Below, in pieces: positions 1 to 8,679 of a stretch of 64,000 nt of DNA. Location: contig DEIA01000011.1 in the NCBI GenBank assembly GCA_002352225.1, positions 7,470 to 71,469 of the forward strand, read 5' to 3'. The notes under the pieces are model-generated. The model was given only the letters and a program-made list of their open reading frames with translations. It ran no database searches and had not been told where the DNA came from. The stretch comes from Flammeovirgaceae bacterium UBA2786. Lineage in GTDB: Bacteria > Bacteroidota > Bacteroidia > Cytophagales > Cyclobacteriaceae. Both the position numbers and the translations under genes were made by a program. The first letter of the stretch is position 1. Each line of letters begins with the position of its first letter.

Positions 1-1713
1 CTGCAGGTGAATGCCTCTGATATTCCGGTAATAGATGATATTGATAACGATGGCGATCTGGACATTCTTAATGTTCGTTTTGTTGGAATTGGTACGGTTG
101 AATACCATAAGAATTTAAGCATAGAACGCACTGGCACATGCGATTCGCTGCAACTGGAGCGTGTAACCCAAACCTTTGGTAACCTGGAGGAGTGCGACTG
201 CAATTTATTTGCTTTTGGTGGCGCACCTTGCAATTCTGGGTCTGGTGGCCGAACTGAACATGCTGGTGGTAAAGCCATGCTAACCATCGATACCGATGGT
301 GATGGCGACAAAGATTTATTCTTTAGTGAAGAAGAGTGTTCTGAACTTTCATTTTTGCAGAACAAGGGGACAGCCGAAACGGCAAACATGGATAACGCTA
401 CATTATTTCCTTCTCTTAACCCAATAAATTTTTTACTCTTTCCGGCAGGGTTTTATGAAGATATCGATTTTGACGGAAAACGTGACTTGCTGGCTTCGCC
501 CAATCTATATGCCCGTACCTTTACCAACAGCATCACCTTCGCCAACTCGTTATGGTATTATAAAAACACCGGCACAGCGCAAATACCCCAGTTTAGTTTT
601 CAGAAAAACAATTTTCTGCAAGATGAAATGCTTGATGTAGGTGATTATGCTGTGCCCGCATTTGCCGATATGGATGGGGATGGGGATTATGATATGTTCA
701 TCAGCAATTATGCCGGACCAGGATATGCCAGTTCCATTCGCTTTTATGAAAATACCGGCTCATCTTCCGGAGCATCTTTTATTCTGCGCCAGGAAGATTT
801 TATGGGCTTCTCTAACTCGCCAAACTTCAATGTAAAAATTCAGTTTGCCGATATGAATGCCGATGGGAAGATAGATTTTGTGTTTACAGCCACTAATTTT
901 CAAACCGGCATAAACAGTTTGTCGTTTATACCCAACCGTTCTGCTTCCGGGCTTGAGTTTTCCGGCCAACCTGTTCCCGTAAATTTTTCATTCGGCCAAC
1001 AGGAAAATATTTTAATTGTAGATGTAGATCAGGATGGGTTAGTTGATATTTTAATAGGCAAAGCCACCGGAGCTGTTCAATACTGGCGCAATAGCGGCTC
1101 AGCCACACAACCCGCATTCACGCAAGTGAACGGAAGTTTTTTGGGACTTGCTTCCAGTACCGACAGGCAAAACCCCACGCTGGCAGCCAGCGATCTGGAT
1201 GCCGATGGAAGAATTGATTTAGTGGTTGGTAATCAACGGGGCGAGCTTACGCTCTTTGGAGATTTTCGCGCACAAAATTCCAACATAGAAGGCATCTCAA
1301 AAATTATCTATAATCCATTAACCGAAACGCACGAGTTAAAAAACCTGGGCGGAAGAATTTGGCCAACCGCTGTTAATCTGTTTAACAGCGATAAGCCCGC
1401 TCTTGTTTGTGGTACATTAACAGGAGGATTGGTTGTGCTTAAAAATGAAGAAGGCGCAACACTGCCCGATGAGCCCGTAATCGTAATTTTCCCTAACCCG
1501 ATAAATTCTAACGAGACTTTCAACGTCAGAGCCGATCGTAATATGATTGTACAATTTTATAATCTTGTGGGGCAAAAGATTTCCGATCGTTATTTCGTTC
1601 CCGCTAATCAGGAATATCCTATTGTGGTTTCGGGATTGCTGCCCGGGATTTATATTGCGCGCTTTTCCTACCAGGGTAAATCAACAGGAAGACGCTTTGT
1701 AATCATTAATTGA
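1..1713 (+). CDS. FG-GAP/VCBS repeat protein with T9SS sorting domain (5' end missing)
   Basis: The reading frame is open through the first base, so the true start lies upstream of the window. About seven calcium-binding DxDxDG-type motifs recur at residues near 11, 95, 152, 221, 282, 339 and 396 (for example DTDGDGDKD, DMDGDGDYD), the hallmark of FG-GAP/VCBS beta-propeller repeats. The last about 75 residues begin with FPNP and end in a basic strand with GRRFVIIN, matching the type A C-terminal domain that directs cargo through the type IX secretion system. Expected to be released or anchored at the cell surface. The specific ligand or role is unknown. Confidence 0.88.
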   Translation: MQVNASDIPVIDDIDNDGDLDILNVRFVGIGTVEYHKNLSIERTGTCDSLQLERVTQTFGNLEECDCNLFAFGGAPCNSGSGGRTEHAGGKAMLTIDTDGDGDKDLFFSEEECSELSFLQNKGTAETANMDNATLFPSLNPINFLLFPAGFYEDIDFDGKRDLLASPNLYARTFTNSITFANSLWYYKNTGTAQIPQFSFQKNNFLQDEMLDVGDYAVPAFADMDGDGDYDMFISNYAGPGYASSIRFYENTGSSSGASFILRQEDFMGFSNSPNFNVKIQFADMNADGKIDFVFTATNFQTGINSLSFIPNRSASGLEFSGQPVPVNFSFGQQENILIVDVDQDGLVDILIGKATGAVQYWRNSGSATQPAFTQVNGSFLGLASSTDRQNPTLAASDLDADGRIDLVVGNQRGELTLFGDFRAQNSNIEGISKIIYNPLTETHELKNLGGRIWPTAVNLFNSDKPALVCGTLTGGLVVLKNEEGATLPDEPVIVIFPNPINSNETFNVRADRNMIVQFYNLVGQKISDRYFVPANQEYPIVVSGLLPGIYIARFSYQGKSTGRRFVIIN

Positions 1714-1723
1714 TTTAAAATTC

Positions 1724-2380
1724 ATGAATTCTTTTGGTGTTGTATTTGATATGGATGGTGTTATCGTGGATACCAATCCGTATCATAAAATTTCTCTTAA
1801 ACAGTTTTGCGAAAAATACGGCTATCACTTTACTGACGAAGATTTGATTAAAAATATTTACGGCCGCACAAATAACGAGTGGATTACCAACCTGTTTGGT
1901 CTATTACCAAAGCAAAAATTACTTGACCTTGGTGAAGAGAAAGAAGAAATGTTCAGAGCTATTTATAAAGATGTGATAGAACCGGTTGCCGGGCTCGAAA
2001 GTTTTTTAAAGAAACTTAGCCATCAGAAAATTCCCTGCGCTATTGGCACCTCTGCCCCTCGCAGCAATGTTGATTTTGTATTGGATAACACCGGCCTTCG
2101 AAAATACTTTTCGGCTATTCTCGATCAAGCAGATGTAGAGCGGGGTAAACCTAACCCGGAAATCTATATAAAGACTGCACAAGCCTTAACACTACCCCCT
2201 GCCCAAACTATTGTGTTTGAAGATTCTCTTTCGGGGGTAGAAGCTGCCCAACGTGCCGGGGCACGGGTGGTAGGGGTTACTACTACCCATACTCCTGCCG
2301 AGCTTAAACATTGCGACCTGGTTATTCAGGATTTTACTGATCTGGGACCGGAAAACCTGGCTGTACTACTAAGCGCCTGA
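1724..2380 (+). CDS. HAD-superfamily phosphatase, beta-phosphoglucomutase-like
   Basis: A 218-residue HAD hydrolase. Motif I is FDMDG with Asp9 as nucleophile and Asp11 as acid/base; motif II is IGTSAP; motif III lysine is in GKPNPE near residue 140; motif IV is FEDSLSG near 166. The helical cap sits between residues about 17 and 85, as in beta-phosphoglucomutase and related sugar-phosphate phosphatases. Starts 10 bp after the preceding gene on the same strand and ends 4 bp before the convergent response-regulator gene. Substrate cannot be read from sequence. Confidence 0.85.
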   Translation: MNSFGVVFDMDGVIVDTNPYHKISLKQFCEKYGYHFTDEDLIKNIYGRTNNEWITNLFGLLPKQKLLDLGEEKEEMFRAIYKDVIEPVAGLESFLKKLSHQKIPCAIGTSAPRSNVDFVLDNTGLRKYFSAILDQADVERGKPNPEIYIKTAQALTLPPAQTIVFEDSLSGVEAAQRAGARVVGVTTTHTPAELKHCDLVIQDFTDLGPENLAVLLSA

Positions 2381-2384
2381 GTTT

Positions 2385-3020
2385 TTATTGAATAAGATTA
2401 TTTGCAAAGGCATATTTAATAAGCCCAACCAAAGTGGTTGTGTTCGTTTTGCGGAAAATGTTTTTTCGGTGTGTTTCTACTGTGCGCTCACTTATAAAAA
2501 GTTTATCGGCAATTTGTTTGTTCGAATTCTCTTTGGCAATCAGGTTTAGCACTTCACGTTCGCGGGGTGTTAGCAACTCTTCCGGTTGTTGTCCCATATC
2601 GGTTAGTAGCATGCGGGTAATTTCCGGACTCACATACGGCATTCCGCGCATAATCTGGTGCAAGGCATTTTTTAATTCAAGCTGTTGAACACTTTTTAAG
2701 ATATAGCCATCTATACCTTCTTTTAAAATCTGGCGTACCAATACCCCTTCATCGTGCATGCTTAGTATTACCCGCTTTGTGGCAGGTAATTTTTCTTTAA
2801 CCCAAACGCACAAATCAAGCCCGCTGTTATTGGGTAAGCGATAATCGGTAAGTAAAATATCAGGTTGTTTGGATGGCAACAAACTCATGGCCTCTTCCGC
2901 ACTTCCGGCCGTAGCTACAATCTGAAAATTTGAATCCTGATCAAACATCGACTTTAACCCATCCAAAACAATGTGGTGATCATCAACCAGCAGAAGTTTA
3001 ATAGGATGGTTCGGGCTCAT
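2385..3020 (-). CDS. LuxR-family response regulator
   Basis: A 211-residue NarL/FixJ-type regulator. The receiver domain has the acidic pocket Asp13-Asp14, phospho-acceptor Asp59 in LLTDYRLP and a KSVQQ lysine near 105. The C-terminal LuxR helix-turn-helix (about 148-205) contains LTPREREVLNLIA and SERTVETHRKNI. It is the third gene of a minus-strand group headed by a HisKA_3 kinase (3711-5648), the usual partner of this regulator class, so phosphotransfer from that kinase is inferred. Target genes are unknown. Confidence 0.9.
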   Translation of the reverse strand: MSPNHPIKLLLVDDHHIVLDGLKSMFDQDSNFQIVATAGSAEEAMSLLPSKQPDILLTDYRLPNNSGLDLCVWVKEKLPATKRVILSMHDEGVLVRQILKEGIDGYILKSVQQLELKNALHQIMRGMPYVSPEITRMLLTDMGQQPEELLTPREREVLNLIAKENSNKQIADKLFISERTVETHRKNIFRKTNTTTLVGLIKYAFANNLIQ

Positions 3021-3086
3021 GTCATGTATAACGGTTCGCCTTAAAGGTAATTGCCTCTTACCTTCTTCACAAATAAATAGTGCTTC

Positions 3087-3635
3087 TTAGTGTGGCAGAA
3101 AGTGAAACGGGATTTCGTCAGGTTTGTAGATGTTAGGAAACCTCCCCCAGCTGGTGGCCCCCAAAAGGAACAGTGCTACCCCAGACATAAGCAGACCAAG
3201 ACCAGCAGCACTAATCGGGTTTAGTTCTAAATACTCTAACACAATGGCCAATGCAAATGATAACACCACCAAAATGCAGGCCCATGTAATAAGTCCCCCC
3301 AGGTTTTTCCCACATATATATTCCGGGGCACTCTTACCCCTTAAATGAAAATGAAGAATGCGAACAAACGTGGCATATTGGTGAGAGCGATCTTCACACG
3401 TGTTGTTTGGTGTATAGTATTGATTGCTGATGGTAACCGAAGGCTCCCCATCGGGTTGTACAATGGCAGAAAATCTGTTGCGCACCCGGCATAATCGTAC
3501 TGAGGTAATGTTGGCATAGGGAATTGAACGATCTTTTCCGTTTGACTGCACTATCAGGTTATACTCGGTAAGAAATACCGTACAGGGTTTATCTCCCGCC
3601 TTATTGGTATACGAATATTCAGTAGACATTTTCAC
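3087..3635 (-). CDS. Hypothetical membrane protein with PH-like N-terminal domain
   Basis: Unrecognised 182-residue protein. The N-terminal about 105 residues are rich in short beta strands (VFLTEYNLIV, RSIPYANITSVRL) reminiscent of bacterial PH-like membrane-anchored domains. Two hydrophobic helices follow at about 113-133 and 140-160. Either Met1 or Met3 could be the start. It lies between the histidine kinase (75 bp upstream) and its likely response regulator (66 bp downstream) on the same strand, so an accessory sensing role is possible but unproven. Confidence 0.72.
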   Translation of the reverse strand: MKMSTEYSYTNKAGDKPCTVFLTEYNLIVQSNGKDRSIPYANITSVRLCRVRNRFSAIVQPDGEPSVTISNQYYTPNNTCEDRSHQYATFVRILHFHLRGKSAPEYICGKNLGGLITWACILVVLSFALAIVLEYLELNPISAAGLGLLMSGVALFLLGATSWGRFPNIYKPDEIPFHFLPH

Positions 3636-3710
3636 ACAAGCAAAGTACCTGTGCCCTGCTTCGGGTTAAATACCATCGTGCAGGTATACTATATCCGTAG
3701 TAGCACGGAG

Positions 3711-5648
3711 TTAAGCCGCCTTCGCCAAACTTACTGGCACGGTTGCTACCAGCGTAGTCCCTTTGCGGCCGGGGATTGTATCAATTTCAATGCTGCCCTT
3801 AATCATGTGCAGGCGTGAGTTTATATTTTTCCAACCGTTGCCCTGGCCCGATGTTAACGCCTTTAGCTCAAAGCCATCTCCATCGTCTTCAATTGTTAGT
3901 ACCAGCTCTTGCGGGTGTTGCACAATTTGAATAGCTATCTGATTGGCATGACCATATTTTAATACGTTATTCACCCACTCCTGACAAATCCGATACAAAG
4001 CTATTCGTAATTCGTCTGGCATATCTGCATTAAGGTTAAAAGTCTGAACGGTTACGGAAACAGATCCTGCGCGATTGATGCGCGCTGCAAATTCTTTCAG
4101 CGCTTCATCCAATCCACTCTTCACCAATACTTGTGGCATCAGGTTAAATGCAATGTTGCGAATTTCAAGGTTCATATCGTTCAAAACCCCCAGTGCATGG
4201 TCAACCGCAGGCTTCTCAATTTTTTCTTTTGAAAGTGAAAGACGCAACGCTGAAATCATTTGACCTAAACCATCGTGCAGATCGGCCGCAAAACGTTTCC
4301 GCTCTTCCTCCTGCGATGCAATAACCGCTTTCAATTGTGCTTCGCGTAAAGCAGCCCGTGTAGCTTGCAGCTCGGCCTGTTGTTTCAATCGCATTCGGTT
4401 CTTCCATAGGTATCCGAGTGTTAAAATCAGAGTGAGCACTACCAACAGAATAACAATGGCCTGCATACTTTGTGTAAGCTTCGAATCTTTAATTTCATTC
4501 TCCTGCTCCAGCAAAAGAATCTGATTCTCTTTTTTAACCGTTTCATACTCCGTTTGCAGTTCAGCCATTTGCCTTGCCTTTTCTTTCTGAAACAAAGAGT
4601 CTTTCGCCAATACATAGGCCCTGTGTTCGTTATAGGCAGCCGCAAATTCCCCTTTCTTTGCTTTGATTTCGGCCCGCTCTAGCCGGGCATCCATAACCTG
4701 TTGTAATGCCTGAATTTCCTGAGCAATCATCAGTGCTTCATTAGCAAAATTTTCGGCTGTTATCAGATCTCCTTTGTTTTTATAGATAGCCGCCTCATAA
4801 ATCAATACAAATGCAAGTTCTTTTCTATTATTAAACTCTCTGTTCAAAGTCTTGGCCTGGTTCAATAGGTCTATTGCTTTTTCTGTTTGTCCCAGTTTAT
4901 CGTATGCCATGCCTGCATTACATAGCGTGGTGGGCAAAAACTTTCTGATGTTTTGTCTTTGAAATTCTTCTGTGCCCAGGTTGGAATAGTACAGCGCACT
5001 ATCGTACTCTTTCAGATAATAATAAACAGAGCCCAGGTTGGCATAACATACGGCAATCCCAAATTCGTTTTTTGTTTTTGTATATATGGTTAGTGCTTCA
5101 AAATAAGATTTCGTTACCTGTTTATAATCGCCCTGGGCTTTTTGTACAATGGCAATGTTTACAATAACCATGGCCACCTTCTCCTCACTTTTTAAGGCTT
5201 CATAAATTGTTCTAGCCTGGTAATAATATTCCAGCGCTTTTTTGTAGTCACCCATTTCATCATGAATAATACCCAGGTTATTCAGGGTGTTGGCAGTTTT
5301 GGCATCGTCACCAATTTTTCTTCTTAAAGCCAGAGCCTCCAACTCTAAATCAAGTGCCTTGCTATAGTTACTTTGCGATTCGTGAGTTACCCCAAGGTTG
5401 TGAAGAGCTTCTACTTCATATTCGATTCGGTTATATTTTCTGGACAGGGTTAATGCCCGTAGTCCGTATTCACGGGCTATTTCGGCATCAACAAAGTGAT
5501 ATTCCCAACTCAGTTCCAATAACGTTTTAATAGTCTTCTCCTCTTGCTTTTCATTTTGTAATAATACCTGCAGACTATCGATATTTTTGTTTTGTCCAAA
5601 TGAGAAGGAAAGTGAAAAAAAGGCAGCTAATGCAAAAATTCTTGACAT
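3711..5648 (-). CDS. TPR-containing sensor histidine kinase (HisKA_3)
   Basis: A 645-residue kinase. A signal-peptide-like N-terminus (ends near SFGQ) is followed by a long array of tetratricopeptide repeats (about 20-360), a coiled coil, one membrane helix (about 396-415), a second coiled coil, a HisKA_3 dimerisation helix with the phospho-acceptor His near 456 in DLHDGLGQ, and an HATPase_c domain with the N box around CQEWVNNVLKYGHA and G1 box DDGDGF. The periplasmic TPR sensor architecture is common in Bacteroidota. Likely phosphorylates the LuxR regulator at 2385-3020. Confidence 0.92.
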   Translation of the reverse strand: MSRIFALAAFFSLSFSFGQNKNIDSLQVLLQNEKQEEKTIKTLLELSWEYHFVDAEIAREYGLRALTLSRKYNRIEYEVEALHNLGVTHESQSNYSKALDLELEALALRRKIGDDAKTANTLNNLGIIHDEMGDYKKALEYYYQARTIYEALKSEEKVAMVIVNIAIVQKAQGDYKQVTKSYFEALTIYTKTKNEFGIAVCYANLGSVYYYLKEYDSALYYSNLGTEEFQRQNIRKFLPTTLCNAGMAYDKLGQTEKAIDLLNQAKTLNREFNNRKELAFVLIYEAAIYKNKGDLITAENFANEALMIAQEIQALQQVMDARLERAEIKAKKGEFAAAYNEHRAYVLAKDSLFQKEKARQMAELQTEYETVKKENQILLLEQENEIKDSKLTQSMQAIVILLVVLTLILTLGYLWKNRMRLKQQAELQATRAALREAQLKAVIASQEEERKRFAADLHDGLGQMISALRLSLSKEKIEKPAVDHALGVLNDMNLEIRNIAFNLMPQVLVKSGLDEALKEFAARINRAGSVSVTVQTFNLNADMPDELRIALYRICQEWVNNVLKYGHANQIAIQIVQHPQELVLTIEDDGDGFELKALTSGQGNGWKNINSRLHMIKGSIEIDTIPGRKGTTLVATVPVSLAKAA

Positions 5649-5747
5649 GGCGATAAAATTTGGCAGTTTAAAGTAAGCAAAAACCTCATTTTTGGCCTGT
5701 ATTTGGAAGTTTAGTATATATCTTTTCTATCTAATTTCTGAGCAAAC

Positions 5748-5779
5748 TTGGATTATTGAGGGGCATTTACCGATATTTG
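5748..5779 (+). promoter_or_regulatory. Candidate promoter for rpmB operon
   Basis: TTG at 5748-5750 lies 21 bp before GAtaTTTG at 5772-5779, one mismatch from the Bacteroidota -7 element TAnnTTTG. It precedes the rpmB start by 44 bp. Confidence 0.4.
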
Positions 5780-5822
5780 CAGTCCCTTTTTAAGGAGGGG
5801 TAACCAATTTCAATCATTACGT

Positions 5823-6062
5823 ATGGCACGAGTTTGTCAAATTACAGGAAAAAGACCTCAGGTAGGGAATAACGTTTCGCACGCGAACAACAAAACCAAG
5901 CGCAGGTTCTACCCGAATCTTCAAACCAAGCGTTTCTTCATTCCTGAAGAAGACAAGTGGATCACATTAAAGCTTTCTGCAAAAGCCATTAAAACCATCA
6001 ACCTGAAGGGTATTACGGCTGTTTTAAAGGAAGCAAAAGCTAAAGGAACGCTTTCTATCTAA
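5823..6062 (+). CDS. rpmB: 50S ribosomal protein L28
   Basis: A 79-residue protein with the L28 signature start MARVCQITGKRP and the conserved NVSHANNKTKR segment. It binds 23S rRNA in the large subunit. Only one cysteine (Cys5) is present, so this is a form lacking the paired CxxC zinc-ribbon motifs. First gene of rpmB-rpmG-DUF4295, spaced 24 bp from rpmG, with a terminator after the third gene. Confidence 0.97.
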   Translation: MARVCQITGKRPQVGNNVSHANNKTKRRFYPNLQTKRFFIPEEDKWITLKLSAKAIKTINLKGITAVLKEAKAKGTLSI

Positions 6063-6086
6063 TTACGATTTTAATCAGGCTGCACC

Positions 6087-6269
6087 ATGGCAAAGAAAGG
6101 CAACAGAATACAAGTAATATTAGAGTGTACAGAACACAAGGCTACCGGCCAGGCTGGTATGAGTCGTTACATTACTACTAAAAACCGTAAAAACACAACC
6201 GAACGTATTGAGTTAAAGAAATACAACCCGGTGTTGAAAAAATATACTCTTCACAAAGAAATTAAGTAA
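6087..6269 (+). CDS. rpmG: 50S ribosomal protein L33
   Basis: A 60-residue protein, typical L33 length, with MAKKGNRIQVILECTEHK at the N-terminus and the conserved YNPVLKKYTLHKE end. It has a single cysteine (Cys14) and lacks the four-Cys zinc ribbon, so it is the zinc-independent form. Two bases separate its stop from the next ATG, indicating one transcript with rpmB and DUF4295. Confidence 0.97.
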   Translation: MAKKGNRIQVILECTEHKATGQAGMSRYITTKNRKNTTERIELKKYNPVLKKYTLHKEIK

Positions 6270-6271
6270 TC

Positions 6272-6430
6272 ATGGCAAAGAAAGTTGTTGCATCCTTAAA
6301 GAAAACTGATGGCAAGAATTACGCTAAAGTGATTCGTGCCGTGCGCTCTGAAAAAACAGGTGCTTATATCTTCAAAGAAGAAATTGTAGCGGCCGACCTA
6401 GTAAAGGAAACACTGGCAAAGAAGGGATAA
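6272..6430 (+). CDS. DUF4295 small basic protein
   Basis: A 52-residue lysine-rich protein beginning MAKKVVASLKK and ending ETLAKKG. It sits immediately after rpmG, and a DUF4295 protein in this position is a conserved Bacteroidota arrangement. Probably ribosome-associated because of this linkage; function not established. A strong hairpin terminator follows 31 bp downstream. Confidence 0.9.
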   Translation: MAKKVVASLKKTDGKNYAKVIRAVRSEKTGAYIFKEEIVAADLVKETLAKKG

Positions 6431-6461
6431 TCAACACCCGTTCTTTTTTAACAAGATAACG

Positions 6462-6487
6462 AAAGTCCCCTTTGCGGGACTTTTTTG
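6462..6487 (+). terminator. Rho-independent terminator of rpmB-rpmG-DUF4295
   Basis: Arms AAAGTCCC (6462-6469) and GGGACTTT (6476-6483) form an 8-bp stem with a 6-base loop, followed by a T run interrupted only by a G. It separates the ribosomal genes from ftsY. Confidence 0.85.
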
Positions 6488-6509
6488 TTTTACTTCTTAA
6501 CTTCACCGC

Positions 6510-7466
6510 ATGTCTTTTTTATCCAATCTATTTTCTAAGGAAAACAAAGAGACTCTCGATAAGGGTCTTGAAAAATCGAAAGAGAGTTTTTTCGGAAAAC
6601 TGAGTAAAGCCATTGCCGGTAAATCTACGGTGGATGATGAAGTGCTGGACAACTTAGAGGAAACTTTAGTTTCATCGGATGTGGGCATTAACACCACGCT
6701 TAAAATAATAGAACGCATACAGGCCCGCGTGGCCCGCGATAAATACTTAGGCACTTCAGAATTAGACAAAATTCTGAAAGAAGAAATTGCCGGGCTGCTG
6801 GCCGAAAGCGATACCGGCAACGCAGGCTTTGAAATTCCCGCAGGCAAAAAACCGTATGTGCTGATGGTGGTGGGTGTAAATGGTGTGGGTAAAACTACTA
6901 CCATCGGCAAACTATCGGCACAATTTAAAAAGAGTGGCAAATCGGTGGTGCTGGGCGCTGCCGATACATTTCGCGCGGCAGCGGTCGATCAGTTAAAACT
7001 CTGGGGCGAGCGTGTAGGCGTACCCGTAATTTCAAAAGGTATGAATACCGACCCGTCTGCAGTAGCCTACGATACCGTTGAATATGGCGCTAAAGAAAAT
7101 GCCGATGTAATTATTATTGATACAGCCGGACGCCTGCATACCAAAGTAAACCTGATGGCCGAGCTATCGAAGATCAAACGCGTAATGCAAAAAGTAATAC
7201 CCGATGCTCCGCACGATGTAATGCTGGTATTAGACGGAAGCACCGGCCAGAATGCCGTTGTGCAGGCACGCGAGTTTACCAAAGCAACCGATGTAACCTG
7301 TTTAGCCATTACCAAATTAGACGGCACAGCCAAGGGCGGTGTGGTAATTGGTATTAGCGATGAGTTTAAAATACCCGTGCGCTACATTGGCGTAGGTGAA
7401 AAGGTGGGCGACCTGCAGGTGTTTGATAAAAATGAGTTTGTGGACTCGTTGTTTAGGAAAAACTAA
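6510..7466 (+). CDS. ftsY: Signal recognition particle receptor FtsY
   Basis: A 318-residue SRP-receptor GTPase with a short N-terminal region. The N domain covers about 20-105. The G domain shows the P-loop GVNGVGKTTT (about 120-130), DTFRAAAVDQL, DTAGRLH (about 203) and TKLDGTAKGG (about 267). The C-terminal motif reads GVGEKVGDL, where an acidic residue is usual in place of the second-last Gly before DL; a decayed copy of this end at 10404-10513 has Asp there. In many Bacteroidota rimO follows ftsY closely; here they are 6.6 kb apart because of inserted DNA. Confidence 0.96.
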   Translation: MSFLSNLFSKENKETLDKGLEKSKESFFGKLSKAIAGKSTVDDEVLDNLEETLVSSDVGINTTLKIIERIQARVARDKYLGTSELDKILKEEIAGLLAESDTGNAGFEIPAGKKPYVLMVVGVNGVGKTTTIGKLSAQFKKSGKSVVLGAADTFRAAAVDQLKLWGERVGVPVISKGMNTDPSAVAYDTVEYGAKENADVIIIDTAGRLHTKVNLMAELSKIKRVMQKVIPDAPHDVMLVLDGSTGQNAVVQAREFTKATDVTCLAITKLDGTAKGGVVIGISDEFKIPVRYIGVGEKVGDLQVFDKNEFVDSLFRKN

Positions 7467-7471
7467 TTAAG
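7357..7471 (+). repeat. Direct repeat A: 3' end of ftsY (intact copy)
   Basis: These 115 bp cover the last 36 codons of ftsY, its stop codon and TTAAG. They match 10404-10518 at a constant offset of 3047 bp with 12 mismatches and no gaps. Similarity stops abruptly after TTAAG. Confidence 0.93.
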
Positions 7472-7511
7472 AACACCTCCGTCCACTTCAAAAAATGAGA
7501 TATAGGGTTGT

Positions 7512-7799
7512 TCAAAAAATCAATTTGTATTGATTTTCAATAACTAATAAAATAATAAAGAAAATAGCAGCTAACAACGGTAAAAACCTTTTTCTAATAA
7601 ATTCACTTTCTTTATTTAATTTTTTATAGAGTAAAAATATGTATGGCTGAAAAGCTATACCTGCTCCTCCTAAAATAAGCAAAAAAGTCATTCTATTGTC
7701 CGTGCCTAACATCATGCCCGTGATAGGCGCCATTATCCCTATAAATCCGCTCACATATTCAAGCCTTTTTATTTGCTTTACTACCTGTTTTGTATCCAT
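7512..7799 (-). CDS. Small hypothetical membrane protein
   Basis: Unrecognised 95-residue protein. Three hydrophobic stretches are visible at about 15-32, 38-58 and 73-92, with the charged loop KKLNKESEFIRKRF between the last two. It starts ATG GAT ACA and is the first gene of the accessory region after ftsY. AT-rich compared with the ftsY gene. No conserved motif recognised. Confidence 0.6.
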   Translation of the reverse strand: MDTKQVVKQIKRLEYVSGFIGIMAPITGMMLGTDNRMTFLLILGGAGIAFQPYIFLLYKKLNKESEFIRKRFLPLLAAIFFIILLVIENQYKLIF

Positions 7800-7843
7800 A
7801 ATGACTCTAATTTAATATAAATCTTGCTTATAAAATTTTAAAG

Positions 7844-8396
7844 CTATGATTTATATTGCATACAAATCGCATAGTTATCCTCAGCTTGAGTATGACAAAC
7901 AATATCTGCAGCCATGACACCACCATAACAAGCAACTGCCCCTAGTAAGGTACTGTACTGCTCTTTCAACACGCCTTTTGCGTCTTTCTTTCGGGTATTA
8001 TCGGTAATCACTTTGGTTACATGATATAGGGCATTTTGCTTCATGCGCGTTACAAACCATATTTTCTCGGTGGTCCATTTGGCAAATTGAGGGTACAGGT
8101 TATAGCCTTTATCAAATACGATAAAACTGTTGGATTGAAGCTTGATGTGATAGAGAAATTGACGGTCGTGTTCTTTAGCAGCGGTGATCCTTACGTAGTC
8201 TGTCACTCCGCTAAAGGCGTCCATGAGGGCATGCACTTTAATGCCGCCTTTTTTCTTGGCTCCATTCAAGGGATTTCGCCCCACACCTCGTAGAATGTCG
8301 CTAAATAGTCGAATCGTGGTGCTATCTATGATTTTAAGGTTACGGATGCTGAGGCCTTTTAACCGGCTGTCCGACAAATTTTTTACTTTTAACCAT
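7844..8396 (-). pseudogene. IS4-family transposase remnant (internally deleted, C-terminus lost)
   Basis: The frame from 8377 encodes a DDE transposase core: IIDSTTIRLFSD with the first Asp near 18, GGIKVHALMD, and VFDKGYN with the second Asp near 89. Similarity to such transposases appears to stop near residue 141 (about 7954), so the third catalytic acidic residue and C-terminus are absent. Upstream, an ATG at 8396 begins MVKSKKFVGQP, which looks like a native transposase N-terminus, but it is in another frame and runs into the core after 11 codons. This fits an internal deletion that removed the N-terminal domain and shifted frame. Not functional. Confidence 0.82.
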
Positions 8397-8480
8397 AGTT
8401 ACGTTTTGTGTGGTAACTCAACATAACTAAAAAGGGTCGCTCTAAACAAGCTACCCTTTTAAAATTTTAGTCGGACAATA
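7844..8480 (-). mobile_element. Degenerate IS4-type insertion sequence
   Basis: Contains the transposase remnant plus its leader. In the leader, AAAAGGGT (8430-8437) and ACCCTTTT (8453-8460) form an 8-bp stem with 15-base loop reading as a terminator on the minus strand; such hairpins before transposase genes commonly block outside transcription. GTCCGAC at about 8470 (minus strand) recurs near 8370 within the gene start. I could not find the opposite end, in line with loss of the right part. Confidence 0.6.
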
Positions 8481-8679
8481 ATGTTAATTTATCTATCTTC
8501 TCTCGACTATCTAACAGGAGGTGAGTTTGGAGTTGAGGGCTCAATACTTTTGACCCCGTAATCATAGTTTCAATACTATTAATTAAGCCATACTCCCTTT
8601 TTACCAAAAATCACAAGCCGTGAAAGATCTCTCCACTATTTACAATAGCAGTCACACTAGTTAGTACGACTTCAAACAC

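Noticed and set aside
5649..5822. Possible RNA leader before rpmB
   Set aside because: No convincing long stem or conserved riboswitch pattern was visible; only a promoter-like element.
6503..6940. 145-residue minus-strand frame opposite ftsY
   Set aside because: Antisense to the N-terminal part of FtsY, Ser/Leu/Pro-rich and without family features.
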